A DNA stretch of 62,978 bases from Candidatus Methanoplasma glyptotermitis (GCA_031267895.1 JAIRYF010000007.1:1-62978); one strand, 5' to 3'; shown: positions 46,564 to 55,410, counted from the stretch's first letter. The notes: generated by a model from the sequence alone, not told the origin. Translations and numbers: made by a program.

Positions 46564-47202
46564 GTGAAAATAGTGAAATGTGATTATGCGAATGGTTTTG
46601 ACCGAATATGCGAAGAGGCCGTCGCAGAAGCCGCTGAGGAGATCGCCGCGGGAAATCTCATTGTGTATCCAACCGAGACCGTCTATGGCATAGGTGCGGA
46701 TATATTCAATGAAGTTGCCGTCAAAAATCTCTATCTTGCAAAGAAAAGACCGTTCGATATGGCCCTGTCCGTGGCTGTCAGCGACAGGAACATGATGGAG
46801 AGCATAGCCATCCTGGATGAGAATGCGGATAAACTGGTAAGAGCTTTTCTCCCCGGTCCGCTGACGATGGTCATCGAGAAGAAGCCCGACATACCTGATA
46901 TGGTGACCGCGATGTCAAAAAAGGTTGGGATAAGGATGCCCGACCATCCCGTTGCGACGAAGATTGTGAAGAAGACAGGTCCTATAGTAGCGACATCAGC
47001 CAATCTTCATTCGCACCCGGACGCGACCGATACGAATTCGGCGGTCAGGGACCTGGGTCAATCGGTGAGTCTGTACATCGATTCCGGACCAAGCAAGCTG
47101 AAGAAACCCTCCACCATAGTGTGGATAGCGAACGGCGAGGTAGAGATAGCGAGGCAGGGTGCGATAACGGTCAAAGATATAGAGGAAGTAATCAATGCTT
47201 AA
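46564..47202 (+). CDS. L-threonylcarbamoyladenylate synthase family (Sua5/YciO/YrdC)
   Basis: GNLIVYPTETVYGIGADIFNEVAVKNLYLAKKRPFDMALS, VATSANLHSHPDAT. Confidence 0.93.
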   Translation: MKIVKCDYANGFDRICEEAVAEAAEEIAAGNLIVYPTETVYGIGADIFNEVAVKNLYLAKKRPFDMALSVAVSDRNMMESIAILDENADKLVRAFLPGPLTMVIEKKPDIPDMVTAMSKKVGIRMPDHPVATKIVKKTGPIVATSANLHSHPDATDTNSAVRDLGQSVSLYIDSGPSKLKKPSTIVWIANGEVEIARQGAITVKDIEEVINA

Positions 47203-48085
47203 TGAAGAGGATCTTTTCAAACTGAGAAAAGCGGGAAAAGTGGCTGCGGCAGCAAGGTCCGCAGGAATAGACATGGTTAGAGAGGGCGCGAAACTGTACG
47301 ATGTTGCGCAGGAAGTCGAAGGATACATAAGATCAAAAGGCTGTGGCATAGCGTTCCCATGCAACATAAGCATCAACGAAGTTGCGGCTCATTATACTCC
47401 CTGCATCAACGACACCAAAGTCTTTGACAGAGGAGATGTTGTCAAAGTAGACTGCGGTGCCGAATTGGACGGATATGTGGGTGATACCGCAGGTACTGTC
47501 GAGGTCGGTACCAGAAGATACAAGGATATGATAGAGTCATCGAAACGCGCCAGGGACACCGTAGCAGAGTTCATAGGAGCCGGGACACCGATAGGAGAAA
47601 TCGGCAGAGCGGTTGAAATGAGTATGCATACGGACGGCTTCAAGCCTGTGCAGAATCTATGCGGACATCAGATAAAACCGTATGACCTGCATGCGGGACT
47701 TTCTATACCAAGCTACGATGACGGCAATGCAGAGAGACTTGTTCCGGGGATGGTAGTGGCGATCGAACCTTTCGCCACGAACGGCAAAGGAATGGTAACC
47801 GACGGTCCGCCGGGTAACATAGTGAAGATAATCAGAGAAAAGAAGCTTGTCGATCCCGGGGCGCAGGAGTTTTTCGAGTATGTAAAAGGGGAATTCAAAT
47901 CGTTCCCGTTCTGTGCCAGAAGCTGTGATTTCCCGAATTCCGAGAAGCACGTCAAGACTTTGCTGAGGCACGGTGTACTGTTAGGGTATACGCAGATGGT
48001 GGAGGGCGCGAAAGGAATTGTCACCCAGCACGAGCACACCTTCTACATAGCGGGAGAGAGGGCGGAAGTGACGACCCTTCCGTAA
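47195..48085 (+). CDS. map: Methionine aminopeptidase, type II
   Basis: NEVAAHYTP, VVKVDCGAELDGYVGDTAGTVEV, NLCGHQIKPYDLHAG, TQHEHTFYI. Confidence 0.95.
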   Translation: MLNEEDLFKLRKAGKVAAAARSAGIDMVREGAKLYDVAQEVEGYIRSKGCGIAFPCNISINEVAAHYTPCINDTKVFDRGDVVKVDCGAELDGYVGDTAGTVEVGTRRYKDMIESSKRARDTVAEFIGAGTPIGEIGRAVEMSMHTDGFKPVQNLCGHQIKPYDLHAGLSIPSYDDGNAERLVPGMVVAIEPFATNGKGMVTDGPPGNIVKIIREKKLVDPGAQEFFEYVKGEFKSFPFCARSCDFPNSEKHVKTLLRHGVLLGYTQMVEGAKGIVTQHEHTFYIAGERAEVTTLP

Positions 48086-48123
48086 AGGTTTATCTATGAT
48101 CTGATGTTACGCAATACCAACAA

Positions 48124-48208
48124 GCCGATGTTGCCAAGCCCGGTCAAAGGCGTCGGACTCAAGATCCGTTCTCGTAGGAGTTCACCGGTTCGAATCCGGT
48201 CATCGGCA
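48124..48208 (+). tRNA. tRNA-Leu (anticodon CAA), integration site
   Basis: Acceptor GCCGATG/CATCGGC, loop CTCAAGA, long variable arm TTCTCGTAGGAGTT, T arm ACCGG-TTCGAAT-CCGGT. Confidence 0.92.
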
Positions 48209-49175
48209 CCTTTTCACTATAGCCAGCATCATTTTTTGTATCGCCTTTTCTGCCTGCGTTCGCATCCCATGTTCTCTTGGCTTTTTCGATCGCCTCCTTA
48301 TTTCTGCGACGGGCGTAAAACTTCTCTGTGGTGTTGGTGTTAGAATGCCCCATCAGCACAGATACGTTTTCGATATCCAATCCGTTATCAACATACTGCT
48401 GACCGAAAGTACGGCGGCACATCCTGAAATCAAAGCAGATACCGCATTCAGAAACAACAAGTTCCTTAATTGCCCTAAGACGGTTAGCCGAAAGGAAACC
48501 GTCATCAGAAGTAGGAGAGGGAAACAAAGCATCAGAACACGTTGAGCGGATTGCCATGTATCTCTGAAGAACAGAACGGAGAACATCAGGAACCGGAACG
48601 GTTCTAACAACTCCGTAAGAATTTTCCCCTTTGGGATGATTGATCGTAAATTCCCAATCAATCATATTAAGATCAGAAAACTTAGCAAGCCTCAGCTCCT
48701 TGGTACGGGTTCCGCAGAAAAGAAAGAGACCGACCATAGAATAAGCACGGAGATGGGTAAGATCGCCGGGAACATCCGAAAGCTTACGCCTGAAAATATC
48801 CAAGTCCTCCTTGGACATAGAAGGAAGACGGGGATTCCTCTGAATCGGACGGAGACCGGGATTTTTCCGGAGGCAGAACGCAACGGCGTTATTGTCGCAC
48901 CATTCGCAAAGCTGCTTAATGTACGTAACATCTTTAGAGAGTTCGGACTTGGAAAGACCAAGGCCCTTCCTATACAGAATGAATGACTTAATATCTTCCG
49001 GAGAAAGGTTCTGAGGAGATGAAGAAGATACCTTACCTTCCTGCCTGAGCATGCGAATATCCCGATCCATTCTTTTATAGCGTCTGCGAACACCTTTTAC
49101 GGTTATATCGGACCATATACCGGTCTGAGCAAGAAGATACTTCTCGGCAAATTCCATGAAAGGATACCTTGACAT
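48159..49175 (-). CDS. Tyrosine recombinase/integrase; 3' end reads into tRNA-Leu
   Basis: LFLFCGTRTKELRLAKFSDL (Arg I), CRRTFGQQYVDNGLDIENVSVLMGHSNTNTTEKFYARRR (R, GH, catalytic Y). Confidence 0.92.
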   Translation of the reverse strand: MSRYPFMEFAEKYLLAQTGIWSDITVKGVRRRYKRMDRDIRMLRQEGKVSSSSPQNLSPEDIKSFILYRKGLGLSKSELSKDVTYIKQLCEWCDNNAVAFCLRKNPGLRPIQRNPRLPSMSKEDLDIFRRKLSDVPGDLTHLRAYSMVGLFLFCGTRTKELRLAKFSDLNMIDWEFTINHPKGENSYGVVRTVPVPDVLRSVLQRYMAIRSTCSDALFPSPTSDDGFLSANRLRAIKELVVSECGICFDFRMCRRTFGQQYVDNGLDIENVSVLMGHSNTNTTEKFYARRRNKEAIEKAKRTWDANAGRKGDTKNDAGYSEKVPMTGFEPVNSYENGS

Positions 49176-49364
49176 TTAGACATACCACCCTAGAATAGTG
49201 ATTTGACTCAGAAGATCCTCAAATAAGTCACAGGTAGAATCAAAAAGCATATCGATAAAATCCGAATATGTGCAGACGCTCCTGTCTTCCTCAGAAAGCT
49301 TCTCCAGTTCCTTATAAAGATCAGTCAAAAGCCGGTAGATATCGTCTATATCGGGAGCGGACAT
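49176..49364 (-). CDS. Small acidic hypothetical protein
   Basis: Tightly packed same-strand ORF before integrase. Confidence 0.5.
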   Translation of the reverse strand: MSAPDIDDIYRLLTDLYKELEKLSEEDRSVCTYSDFIDMLFDSTCDLFEDLLSQITILGWYV

Positions 49365-49547
49365 TCAGGCCACCCCCAGAGAGACTTCGTACGGATACAG
49401 GTACCCGAGATCCTCCAAGAACCTGAGATACGGGCGAATCTCGGAGAGAGGCAGAACAAAGCGTTCAGAAAGCCAATCATTACAGGAAGGATCGAACACC
49501 AGCACAAGATAATCACGGAGAACATCAGCAGATCCGGACATAATCAA
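49365..49547 (-). CDS. Small hypothetical protein
   Basis: Overlaps exonuclease stop; same strand. Confidence 0.5.
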   Translation of the reverse strand: MIMSGSADVLRDYLVLVFDPSCNDWLSERFVLPLSEIRPYLRFLEDLGYLYPYEVSLGVA

Positions 49548-50134
49548 TCACCCATCCTGTAAAACCCTCTCCTGTACAGTTCAACAAGAACATGAGAAGC
49601 AACACGGGCATCCGAGAGGGCACGGTGATCCTGAACGCCGCCGATACGGGCGGGATCGTCAGGACACAGCACAGCATAAGCCTCTTCGAGTCTCGGCCAC
49701 TTGTTACCGTACGGCCCGGGAATCCTGCAGATGTTCATGGCAATGAGCATAGGATCGGGACAGACTTTAGAAACACAGGATTTGATATTATAAGGGGGAT
49801 GAACCAGAAACCTATCAAAATCGAATCCTACGTTGTAAGAAGTTACGAATTCGCAGGAAAGAATCTTAGAAATCTCTTTGGCAACTTCATCAGCCGGAGG
49901 AGCTGCAGAAACAGCCTCAAGAGTAAGATCGGTGTTGCTGAAAATCCATGCGTTCCTGTGAGCATCATCCCAAAGAGAGACATCATGCCCGACGATCGAG
50001 GAATAAACATCATCGATCTTTCCGGATTCCGGATTAACGGAACATATTCCGACATCGACAACATGATCACACGGATAACCGCGTAATCCGGTTGTTTCTG
50101 TATCAATCAGATATATCTCGGTCACGGTCAGCAC
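49544..50134 (-). CDS. DEDDh 3'-5' exonuclease (DnaQ/epsilon-like)
   Basis: IYLIDTETTGLRGYPCDHVVDVGI (ExoI), YNVGFDFDRFLV (ExoII), HRALSDARVASHVLVELY (ExoIII). Confidence 0.88.
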   Translation of the reverse strand: MLTVTEIYLIDTETTGLRGYPCDHVVDVGICSVNPESGKIDDVYSSIVGHDVSLWDDAHRNAWIFSNTDLTLEAVSAAPPADEVAKEISKILSCEFVTSYNVGFDFDRFLVHPPYNIKSCVSKVCPDPMLIAMNICRIPGPYGNKWPRLEEAYAVLCPDDPARIGGVQDHRALSDARVASHVLVELYRRGFYRMGD

Positions 50135-50271
50135 CTCCAGAAAAAACTATTGCACGCACGGCAGTAATAAAAGCCGTTGGGTGCGGGACTGCAGACAGAA
50201 TCACATTTTGGGCACGACATCTCGCAGGAGAGATCATCACAGGAGAGATCATCGCAGGATTCGCAGATCAT
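50128..50271 (-). CDS. Cys-rich 47-aa protein (zinc-ribbon-like), absent from the ORF track
   Basis: MICESCDDLSCDDLSCEMSCPKCDSVCSPAPNGFYYCRACNSFFWRC*; ATGA overlap with upstream gene. Confidence 0.65.
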   Translation of the reverse strand: MICESCDDLSCDDLSCEMSCPKCDSVCSPAPNGFYYCRACNSFFWRC

Positions 50272-50525
50272 TCAGAAGCCTCCCCATACTCGTCATACAT
50301 GTTCAGAAGGTCAAAATAAATTTCCGTCGCAAGGTCTTCGGCCCAGTCCCTAAGCTTGCGGTCTGCTTCCTGTTTGGATATTTTCTTGGCTTTCTCGAGC
50401 AGGTATTCATCGCGCGAAAGCGGATCGTCAATAGACTGAAGAGAATCATCAACGGACCATACATCCCGGCCGGCAGCAAGATAGAGAACATAGCCATCAA
50501 GATAGAACCCGTCGCCGGCGGACAT
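50268..50525 (-). CDS. Hypothetical acidic protein
   Basis: Same-strand packed ORF, overlaps neighbours. Confidence 0.6.
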   Translation of the reverse strand: MSAGDGFYLDGYVLYLAAGRDVWSVDDSLQSIDDPLSRDEYLLEKAKKISKQEADRKLRDWAEDLATEIYFDLLNMYDEYGEASE

Positions 50526-50704
50526 TATTTCACCTCCAAGCGTGCCCGGGACCCGTCGGCCGAGACGGTGTACGAGCCGGTCAGGCCCATGCGTTCAAGG
50601 CGGTACTTAGCGTCTGCGAGTGTTGCAGAGTTAAGTATATCGTCTCTTTCGAAAGATAAGACGGAGGAGCCGCTGCTGCGGTCGAAAACGTAGACGGTTG
50701 ACAT
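50525..50704 (-). CDS. 59-aa hypothetical protein, absent from the ORF track
   Basis: MSTVYVFDRSSGSSVLSFERDDILNSATLADAKYRLERMGLTGSYTVSADGSRARLEVK*; TAATG with next gene. Confidence 0.6.
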   Translation of the reverse strand: MSTVYVFDRSSGSSVLSFERDDILNSATLADAKYRLERMGLTGSYTVSADGSRARLEVK

Positions 50705-52117
50705 TCAAACCGCCTCGCTGCTGTTCAGAACATCATAATCATCACGGCCGCCGGAGATATCATCGCCGGAGGTACCGCCGACCTCGTCGGATATCTTATC
50801 CGGAACCTTTTCAGGTTCATTTTTCTGAAGAACCGATAGATATTTGACTAGATCATCCGGAAGCTTATACTCAGAATGTTCTTCAGTAAAACGCTTAACA
50901 TATGATTCATGGATACACGAACAATCATAAGATCCGGTACAAGCATGGATAAGACTGTACATACAAAGAATATACGTCATATCAGAATACGAAATACCAT
51001 CATACAAAGCAAAAGCCGGATATTTCTTATTGAGGTCCTCTAAAAAATGCAGACGCTCAGAAAAGAAATGATCCAAAACTATCTCCATTCTCTTCTTGGA
51101 TGAGAATGAAAAAACTTTATCCTCGAAGAATGCAAACAGAGACTGAAGGGCATTCTCTTCAAGAACAGCCCTCTGACGGGAAGCAATCTGTTCAGGAGTT
51201 TCTGCATTATCGGCTTTACCTGCCTTACCAGAAGCTTTCTTTTCAGCCTTGATACGAGCCGCCTGAGAAGCAATAAGAGAATCCAAGCAGGACTTATCAA
51301 GACAATAACTACAGAAATATTTAGGACAATGATAACACTGTTCAGACTCCTTGGCAAAACCCAGATAACAATCGGGATTGTAAACAAAACCAAGGGATTC
51401 ATCAGAAGCAACACTGGGAAAAACCTCACAGAACACAGCATCAAGCTTCTTAACAGGAATAGGACATCCGTCAGAATCAATATTTTTCTGATTAACAGAA
51501 GAATACTGTTTAAGAGCCTCATCAAAAAGAGGCTTGCCATACTTCTTGAAAGTCATAAACTCGAATGCATGCGACGGATTTATTTCACGTGAAATAATCA
51601 TGTCTTTAAGAATTTCCGGAAATTCCAAAAGACGGATACGGTTAGAAATGTATTCCTGAGATTTACCGATACGTGAAGCGAGATCCTCTTGAGTCATACC
51701 GCAATCCAGAATTTTCCTGAGCCCGATAGCTTCTTCAATGGGATTAAGATCCATTCTGTGGAGATTTTCGGACATCATAATCTCGAAGAATTCCGATTCG
51801 GTGAGTTCGTCGTAGACGGCACATACAACGTAAGACATATCAAGAGCTTTAGCGGCCATAAGCCTTCTTTCGCCGGATATGAGTTCGAAGTACTTTTCCT
51901 TCCTGAGAAGGATAGGAGGTTCAAGGATACCGTTAACCCTGACATTCTCGATAAATCCGGCCATGGATTCTTTGGAGAAGTCTTTACGGACGTTGGAACC
52001 GAATTCGATATCAATCAAAGAAACAATCTCATAGACCGGATGCTTTACTTCGGATACAACACAGGAAACAGCCTCCGGAGAGGCTGTTTTTGCTTTCTTG
52101 GTTTTTGCAGAAGCCAT
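50705..52117 (-). CDS. ParB/Spo0J-family CTPase-type DNA-binding protein with Cys-rich middle region
   Basis: ENVRVNGILEPPILLRKE...ELISGERRLMAAKALD (C-motifs), MTQEDLASRIGKSQEYISNRIRLLEFP (HTH), CYHCPKYFCSYCLDKSC. Confidence 0.93.
   Translation of the reverse strand: MASAKTKKAKTASPEAVSCVVSEVKHPVYEIVSLIDIEFGSNVRKDFSKESMAGFIENVRVNGILEPPILLRKEKYFELISGERRLMAAKALDMSYVVCAVYDELTESEFFEIMMSENLHRMDLNPIEEAIGLRKILDCGMTQEDLASRIGKSQEYISNRIRLLEFPEILKDMIISREINPSHAFEFMTFKKYGKPLFDEALKQYSSVNQKNIDSDGCPIPVKKLDAVFCEVFPSVASDESLGFVYNPDCYLGFAKESEQCYHCPKYFCSYCLDKSCLDSLIASQAARIKAEKKASGKAGKADNAETPEQIASRQRAVLEENALQSLFAFFEDKVFSFSSKKRMEIVLDHFFSERLHFLEDLNKKYPAFALYDGISYSDMTYILCMYSLIHACTGSYDCSCIHESYVKRFTEEHSEYKLPDDLVKYLSVLQKNEPEKVPDKISDEVGGTSGDDISGGRDDYDVLNSSEAV
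51580..51597. promoter_or_regulatory. parS-like palindrome TTATTTCACGTGAAATAA, inside parB
   Basis: 18-bp perfect palindrome; core differs from bacterial parS TGTTTCACGTGAAACA at one symmetric pair. Confidence 0.75.
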
Positions 52118-52344
52118 CAGATAACACCCCTGACGGTTTCACGGGCAAAGTATTCATCAATCATATCCTGAACATATTCCGGCGGGGAACCGTCAGAAAG
52201 AGGTTCGAAGATTACCGACCGATTGCACAAAGTGCAGGTTCTTGCTCTGGCCGGTCTGCCGGAAGGAATCCGGAACAGCGGACACTTGTAAGCCCTGTCG
52301 TTACTAACGACGGCGGGGCCGTTCATACACATTATTTTTATCAT
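52117..52344 (-). CDS. Hypothetical protein with Cys pair (YKCPLFRIPSG.RARTCTLCNRSVIFE)
   Basis: ORF directly upstream of parB, same strand. Confidence 0.55.
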   Translation of the reverse strand: MIKIMCMNGPAVVSNDRAYKCPLFRIPSGRPARARTCTLCNRSVIFEPLSDGSPPEYVQDMIDEYFARETVRGVI

Positions 52345-52380
52345 TTTTATACCACTCTCAAGCCCACTAAGAGAGTTTAA

Positions 52381-52413
52381 GGCGGCAGTACGTGTGAGCT
52401 GAGTACTGCCGCC
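52381..52413. other. Perfect 11-bp hairpin GGCGGCAGTAC-N11-GTACTGCCGCC in divergent intergenic region
   Basis: Read directly. Confidence 0.7.
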
Positions 52414-52557
52414 CCAGAGGTCCTGAGTTAAGGAGGAACTGCTAGCGGACCAGGTAGCAACAGTCTAGCGAAGGCTTTATCAAATATTAAAATATATCTA
52501 CGCTAGACCATAGCTTTATCAATAATTAAAAATTGAAAAGGACTACATAGAAACCAT

Positions 52558-52797
52558 ATGGCTGATCGTTCGATGCAACAGATAAACATAAAGTGTCCAA
52601 CAGGGATAATCGAACTAATTGACAAAGACATACAAGAAAATCAAGAATTCCGGAACAGATCAGAATACATGCTTGCAGCGTTAAGATATTACATTGATCA
52701 CAGAACAAAAACGCTGGCCGAACGAAAAATCACAAATCAAACAGAAGAAAAAGACTTCATCAAAAACCCGGCAGGGGGGGGGGGTCAGCAACTTTGA
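52558..52797 (+). CDS. Ribbon-helix-helix (CopG-like) DNA-binding protein with poly-G near C-term
   Basis: QQINIKCPTGIIELIDKDIQENQEFRNRSEYMLAALRYYIDH. Confidence 0.72.
   Translation: MADRSMQQINIKCPTGIIELIDKDIQENQEFRNRSEYMLAALRYYIDHRTKTLAERKITNQTEEKDFIKNPAGGGGQQL
52774..52784 (+). repeat. Poly-G(11) tract near 3' end of the RHH gene
   Basis: GGCA-G11-TCAGCAACTTTGATGA. Confidence 0.9.
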
Positions 52798-52822
52798 TGA
52801 ACTACGTTAATGCTTATTTCTA

Positions 52823-53668
52823 TTGGACCGGATTAAGATAAATCTGAAAACAAACCAAAAACGATTTTATGATAGACTTAGGAGGAATTCTATCAAAAAA
52901 ATATCAAAAGATATAAGAGGAAGCGAAGAAACAGAATTCGCCGGAGTCGTATTAATCATTGCAGTAATAGCAATCATAATATTAGCTATGGCAGGCCATC
53001 ATATGGCAGCAATAGCAATTGGAATCTTAATAATCATGGCGGTTCTGCTCGTATTCGCACTGACAGAAGAATCTACTAAAGAGACTGCTTACGATTCATA
53101 TCAGAAAAGAACCAACGAAGAAATAAAGGCAAAACCAACAGCCGATAAGCCGGACGAATCCGAAAAGAAAAACAAGACAGAATCCCCAACCAAAGATAAA
53201 GAAGAATATCATTACAACCAAGACCTCGGAAGGTTAGGCTGGGAATTCGAACAGCACACAAAAATGATGTTTCCGGAAGAAAAATTCGAAGTAATGCACG
53301 AAAGCGCACATCCGACAGATGATTCCACACCGCTGGAAAAATGGAAACCCGACCTATGTTTAAAAGACAAAGAGACAGGTAAAATATTCTGGATCGAATG
53401 TAAATACATAAGCAACTGGACAGATGAAACATTTCAATGGACAGACCAAAAACACCTCGATAACTACAAAAAAAGCAGATATCAGACAAGACAAAAACAT
53501 TTTGTATGTATCGGATTTGGAAAAAATCCAGCTGAACCGGACAAAATAGCAATGATAAATCTAGATCACATTCGATATCCGGATATGACAGAATATTTTT
53601 ACAAAAGCCACGCAATAGATCCCAACAGCAATTACAATTCATACCAAGAATTATTTCAAACAAAATAA
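52823..53668 (+). CDS. Membrane protein with PD-(D/E)XK nuclease-like domain (start uncertain)
   Basis: Two hydrophobic segments; WEFEQHTKMMF...KWKPDLCLKDKETGKIFWIECKYISNW fits PD-x(n)-ExK. Confidence 0.65.
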   Translation: MDRIKINLKTNQKRFYDRLRRNSIKKISKDIRGSEETEFAGVVLIIAVIAIIILAMAGHHMAAIAIGILIIMAVLLVFALTEESTKETAYDSYQKRTNEEIKAKPTADKPDESEKKNKTESPTKDKEEYHYNQDLGRLGWEFEQHTKMMFPEEKFEVMHESAHPTDDSTPLEKWKPDLCLKDKETGKIFWIECKYISNWTDETFQWTDQKHLDNYKKSRYQTRQKHFVCIGFGKNPAEPDKIAMINLDHIRYPDMTEYFYKSHAIDPNSNYNSYQELFQTK

Positions 53669-53694
53669 TCCTTCAAATAATTACCATCCCCTAA

Positions 53695-53762
53695 CCCCTT
53701 CCTGCAGCAGGAAGGGGAAACACCCGAACCAGGAACAGCCGACCGTACCGGCCGGCTGTTCC
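53695..53762. other. Two adjacent hairpins: CCCCTTCCTGC-A-GCAGGAAGGGG (53695-53717) and GGAACAGCCG-N11-CGGCTGTTCC (53732-53762)
   Basis: Perfect inverted repeats. Confidence 0.7.
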
Positions 53763-53957
53763 CACCCAGACCAAAAATAAAAGTTAAAACTAGGTGATAC
53801 ACCCAATCCACTATGCTATGCAAGACCTCGGATAAAATCTCTGTCCGCTCACGCTGGAGATTTCCCTGATTGTCTTACTCCGCTCCGTTCCACTCTTAAT
53901 CAATAAGAGCACACCACACCAATCACCCAGACCTTGTAACACCCGTACCTATTCTTG

Positions 53958-53994
53958 AGCCGCCTATCTTCGTCCGCAAGCGGACGAGGCGGCT
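53958..53994. other. Nested hairpin AGCCGCC-TATCTT-CGTCCGC-AA-GCGGACG-A-GGCGGCT
   Basis: Two stacked perfect stems. Confidence 0.7.
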
Positions 53995-54056
53995 AACCAA
54001 GTTTTAATCGGAATTGTTTTGTCCGATCCTTCGATCCGGAACAGTTTCCGGCTCGC

Positions 54057-54416
54057 TCAGTAAATTGATCTTGCCCTGCATGCAGATGGCTTTGCCATTG
54101 CTTCCGGGATTCTGCTACCGCCGCCGATGCCTGCCCTCCGCGCGCAGAGCGCGCGGAAATATTCGGTCCGGTCCCGGCTTATCCTGTTCATACATTCCCG
54201 GGCCGTCTCCGAAGACTTCAGCCGGGCGATCCGCTCCGCGTCCCGCCGGCGGTTGGGATAACCGTATCTCTGCGTGCGTTCACGCCCGCTGTTCTCCGGA
54301 CAGATCCGCCGCTTATCGGTTCCCGCGACATCCGCCGGATGCGATCTGGTCCTGCTGTGCCGGCAGGATGCCGTACATGTCTCCGGACTGTACGGCTCAG
54401 CTGCAATCTGTTCCAC
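54057..54416 (-). CDS. Possible Arg-rich small protein; coding status doubtful
   Basis: Open frame, but both strands are open in this GC-rich stretch. Confidence 0.25.
   Translation of the reverse strand: MEQIAAEPYSPETCTASCRHSRTRSHPADVAGTDKRRICPENSGRERTQRYGYPNRRRDAERIARLKSSETARECMNRISRDRTEYFRALCARRAGIGGGSRIPEAMAKPSACRARSIY
54137..54157. other. Hairpin TCCGCGCGC-AGA-GCGCGCGGA
   Basis: Perfect 9-bp stem, 3-nt loop. Confidence 0.7.
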
Positions 54417-54891
54417 GGCCGTTCCTGCCGGAACGGCCTTCCTGCAAGATACCGGCTGACACGGATCCAGTCCGTTTCCCGGATCATTTCAATGTATTTT
54501 TAGACCTCCGGCCGACCCCTCAGAGACGACGGCGTACCGCACATATCGAGATTTGCTTTTTGTATTTCCGTGCGTGTGATTGCGTCCCTCCGGGAACTTG
54601 CGGCCTGCAGCCGCACCGCTTACGCGGCCTCCGGCCGCTCCGCGGAGAACGCCCCTACTCAGGAGATACATAGACACACAGAACACACCAGAACGGAAAG
54701 GGGAAAAGCGAGAGAGAAGGAGAGAAGAAGAAAAAAAAGTGAGAGATAACTAAGAGAAATAATGTAGGTGCGCATAAAGACAAGGTTTTAAGTCTTTAGC
54801 ACGCACGGAATACATAAAAACAAATCATCGTAAGGCAGAACGCCTCAGTTCGCCTCAAGGGGTCAGCCCCTTAGGAGGTGAAAAAATAACA

Positions 54892-55410
54892 ATGAAAAAG
54901 ATCACAAGGGAAATGGACGAGGAATCCGTGAAAGCAGCCGATATCCTGACAAGGACAGAACAGATATGCATATGTCTGAGCCGGTACAGCTACAATCCGG
55001 GCGACAAGTACAACATCCCTTGGGCAACGACGCAGGACGGGATCGCTCTGCAGATCGGATCGTCGCGGGAAAGGATAAGCGGCTTAAAGAAGAAATATCC
55101 GGATCTGTTCGAAGAACGCCTAGGGCACACGAACTCACGCTGTCAGAGATATGGTTATCTTCTGACGCCGGCGGGGCAGAAAGTCGCGGAATCCGCCAAG
55201 GCGAAGCTCCGTGAGAACGGCATAAACCCGGAGAATGTATTCATTCTTCAGGATAAACCGGAGACACGGGACCTCAATCTTCTGAGCGCGCTGAGATACG
55301 CGCGGAAGGCCTTAGAAGATTTGGAGGCATCGGCGGGGGAAAAACGCAGAATCGAGGAAGCGATAGGCAACCTTGCGGACGCCATCAAATATGCATGCCA
55401 GGTAAGATAA
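54892..55410 (+). CDS. Winged-helix DNA-binding regulator-like protein
   Basis: ATTQDGIALQIGSSRERISGLKKKYPDLFEERLGH.NSRCQRYGYLLTPAGQKVAESAKAKL; SD GGAGGTG; hairpin AAGGGG-TCAG-CCCCTT over the RBS region. Confidence 0.68.
   Translation: MKKITREMDEESVKAADILTRTEQICICLSRYSYNPGDKYNIPWATTQDGIALQIGSSRERISGLKKKYPDLFEERLGHTNSRCQRYGYLLTPAGQKVAESAKAKLRENGINPENVFILQDKPETRDLNLLSALRYARKALEDLEASAGEKRRIEEAIGNLADAIKYACQVR

Noticed and set aside
52558-53668. Poly-G slippage fusing the RHH and nuclease-like ORFs into one protein
   Set aside because: In the nuclease frame there is a TAA at 52808 between them, so a simple +/-1 slip cannot fuse them.
54014-54673. 219-aa plus-strand ORF in the GC-rich element spacer
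   Set aside because: Pro/Arg/Cys-rich, no start context, overlaps several perfect hairpins and an equally open opposite strand; treated as noncoding or origin candidate.
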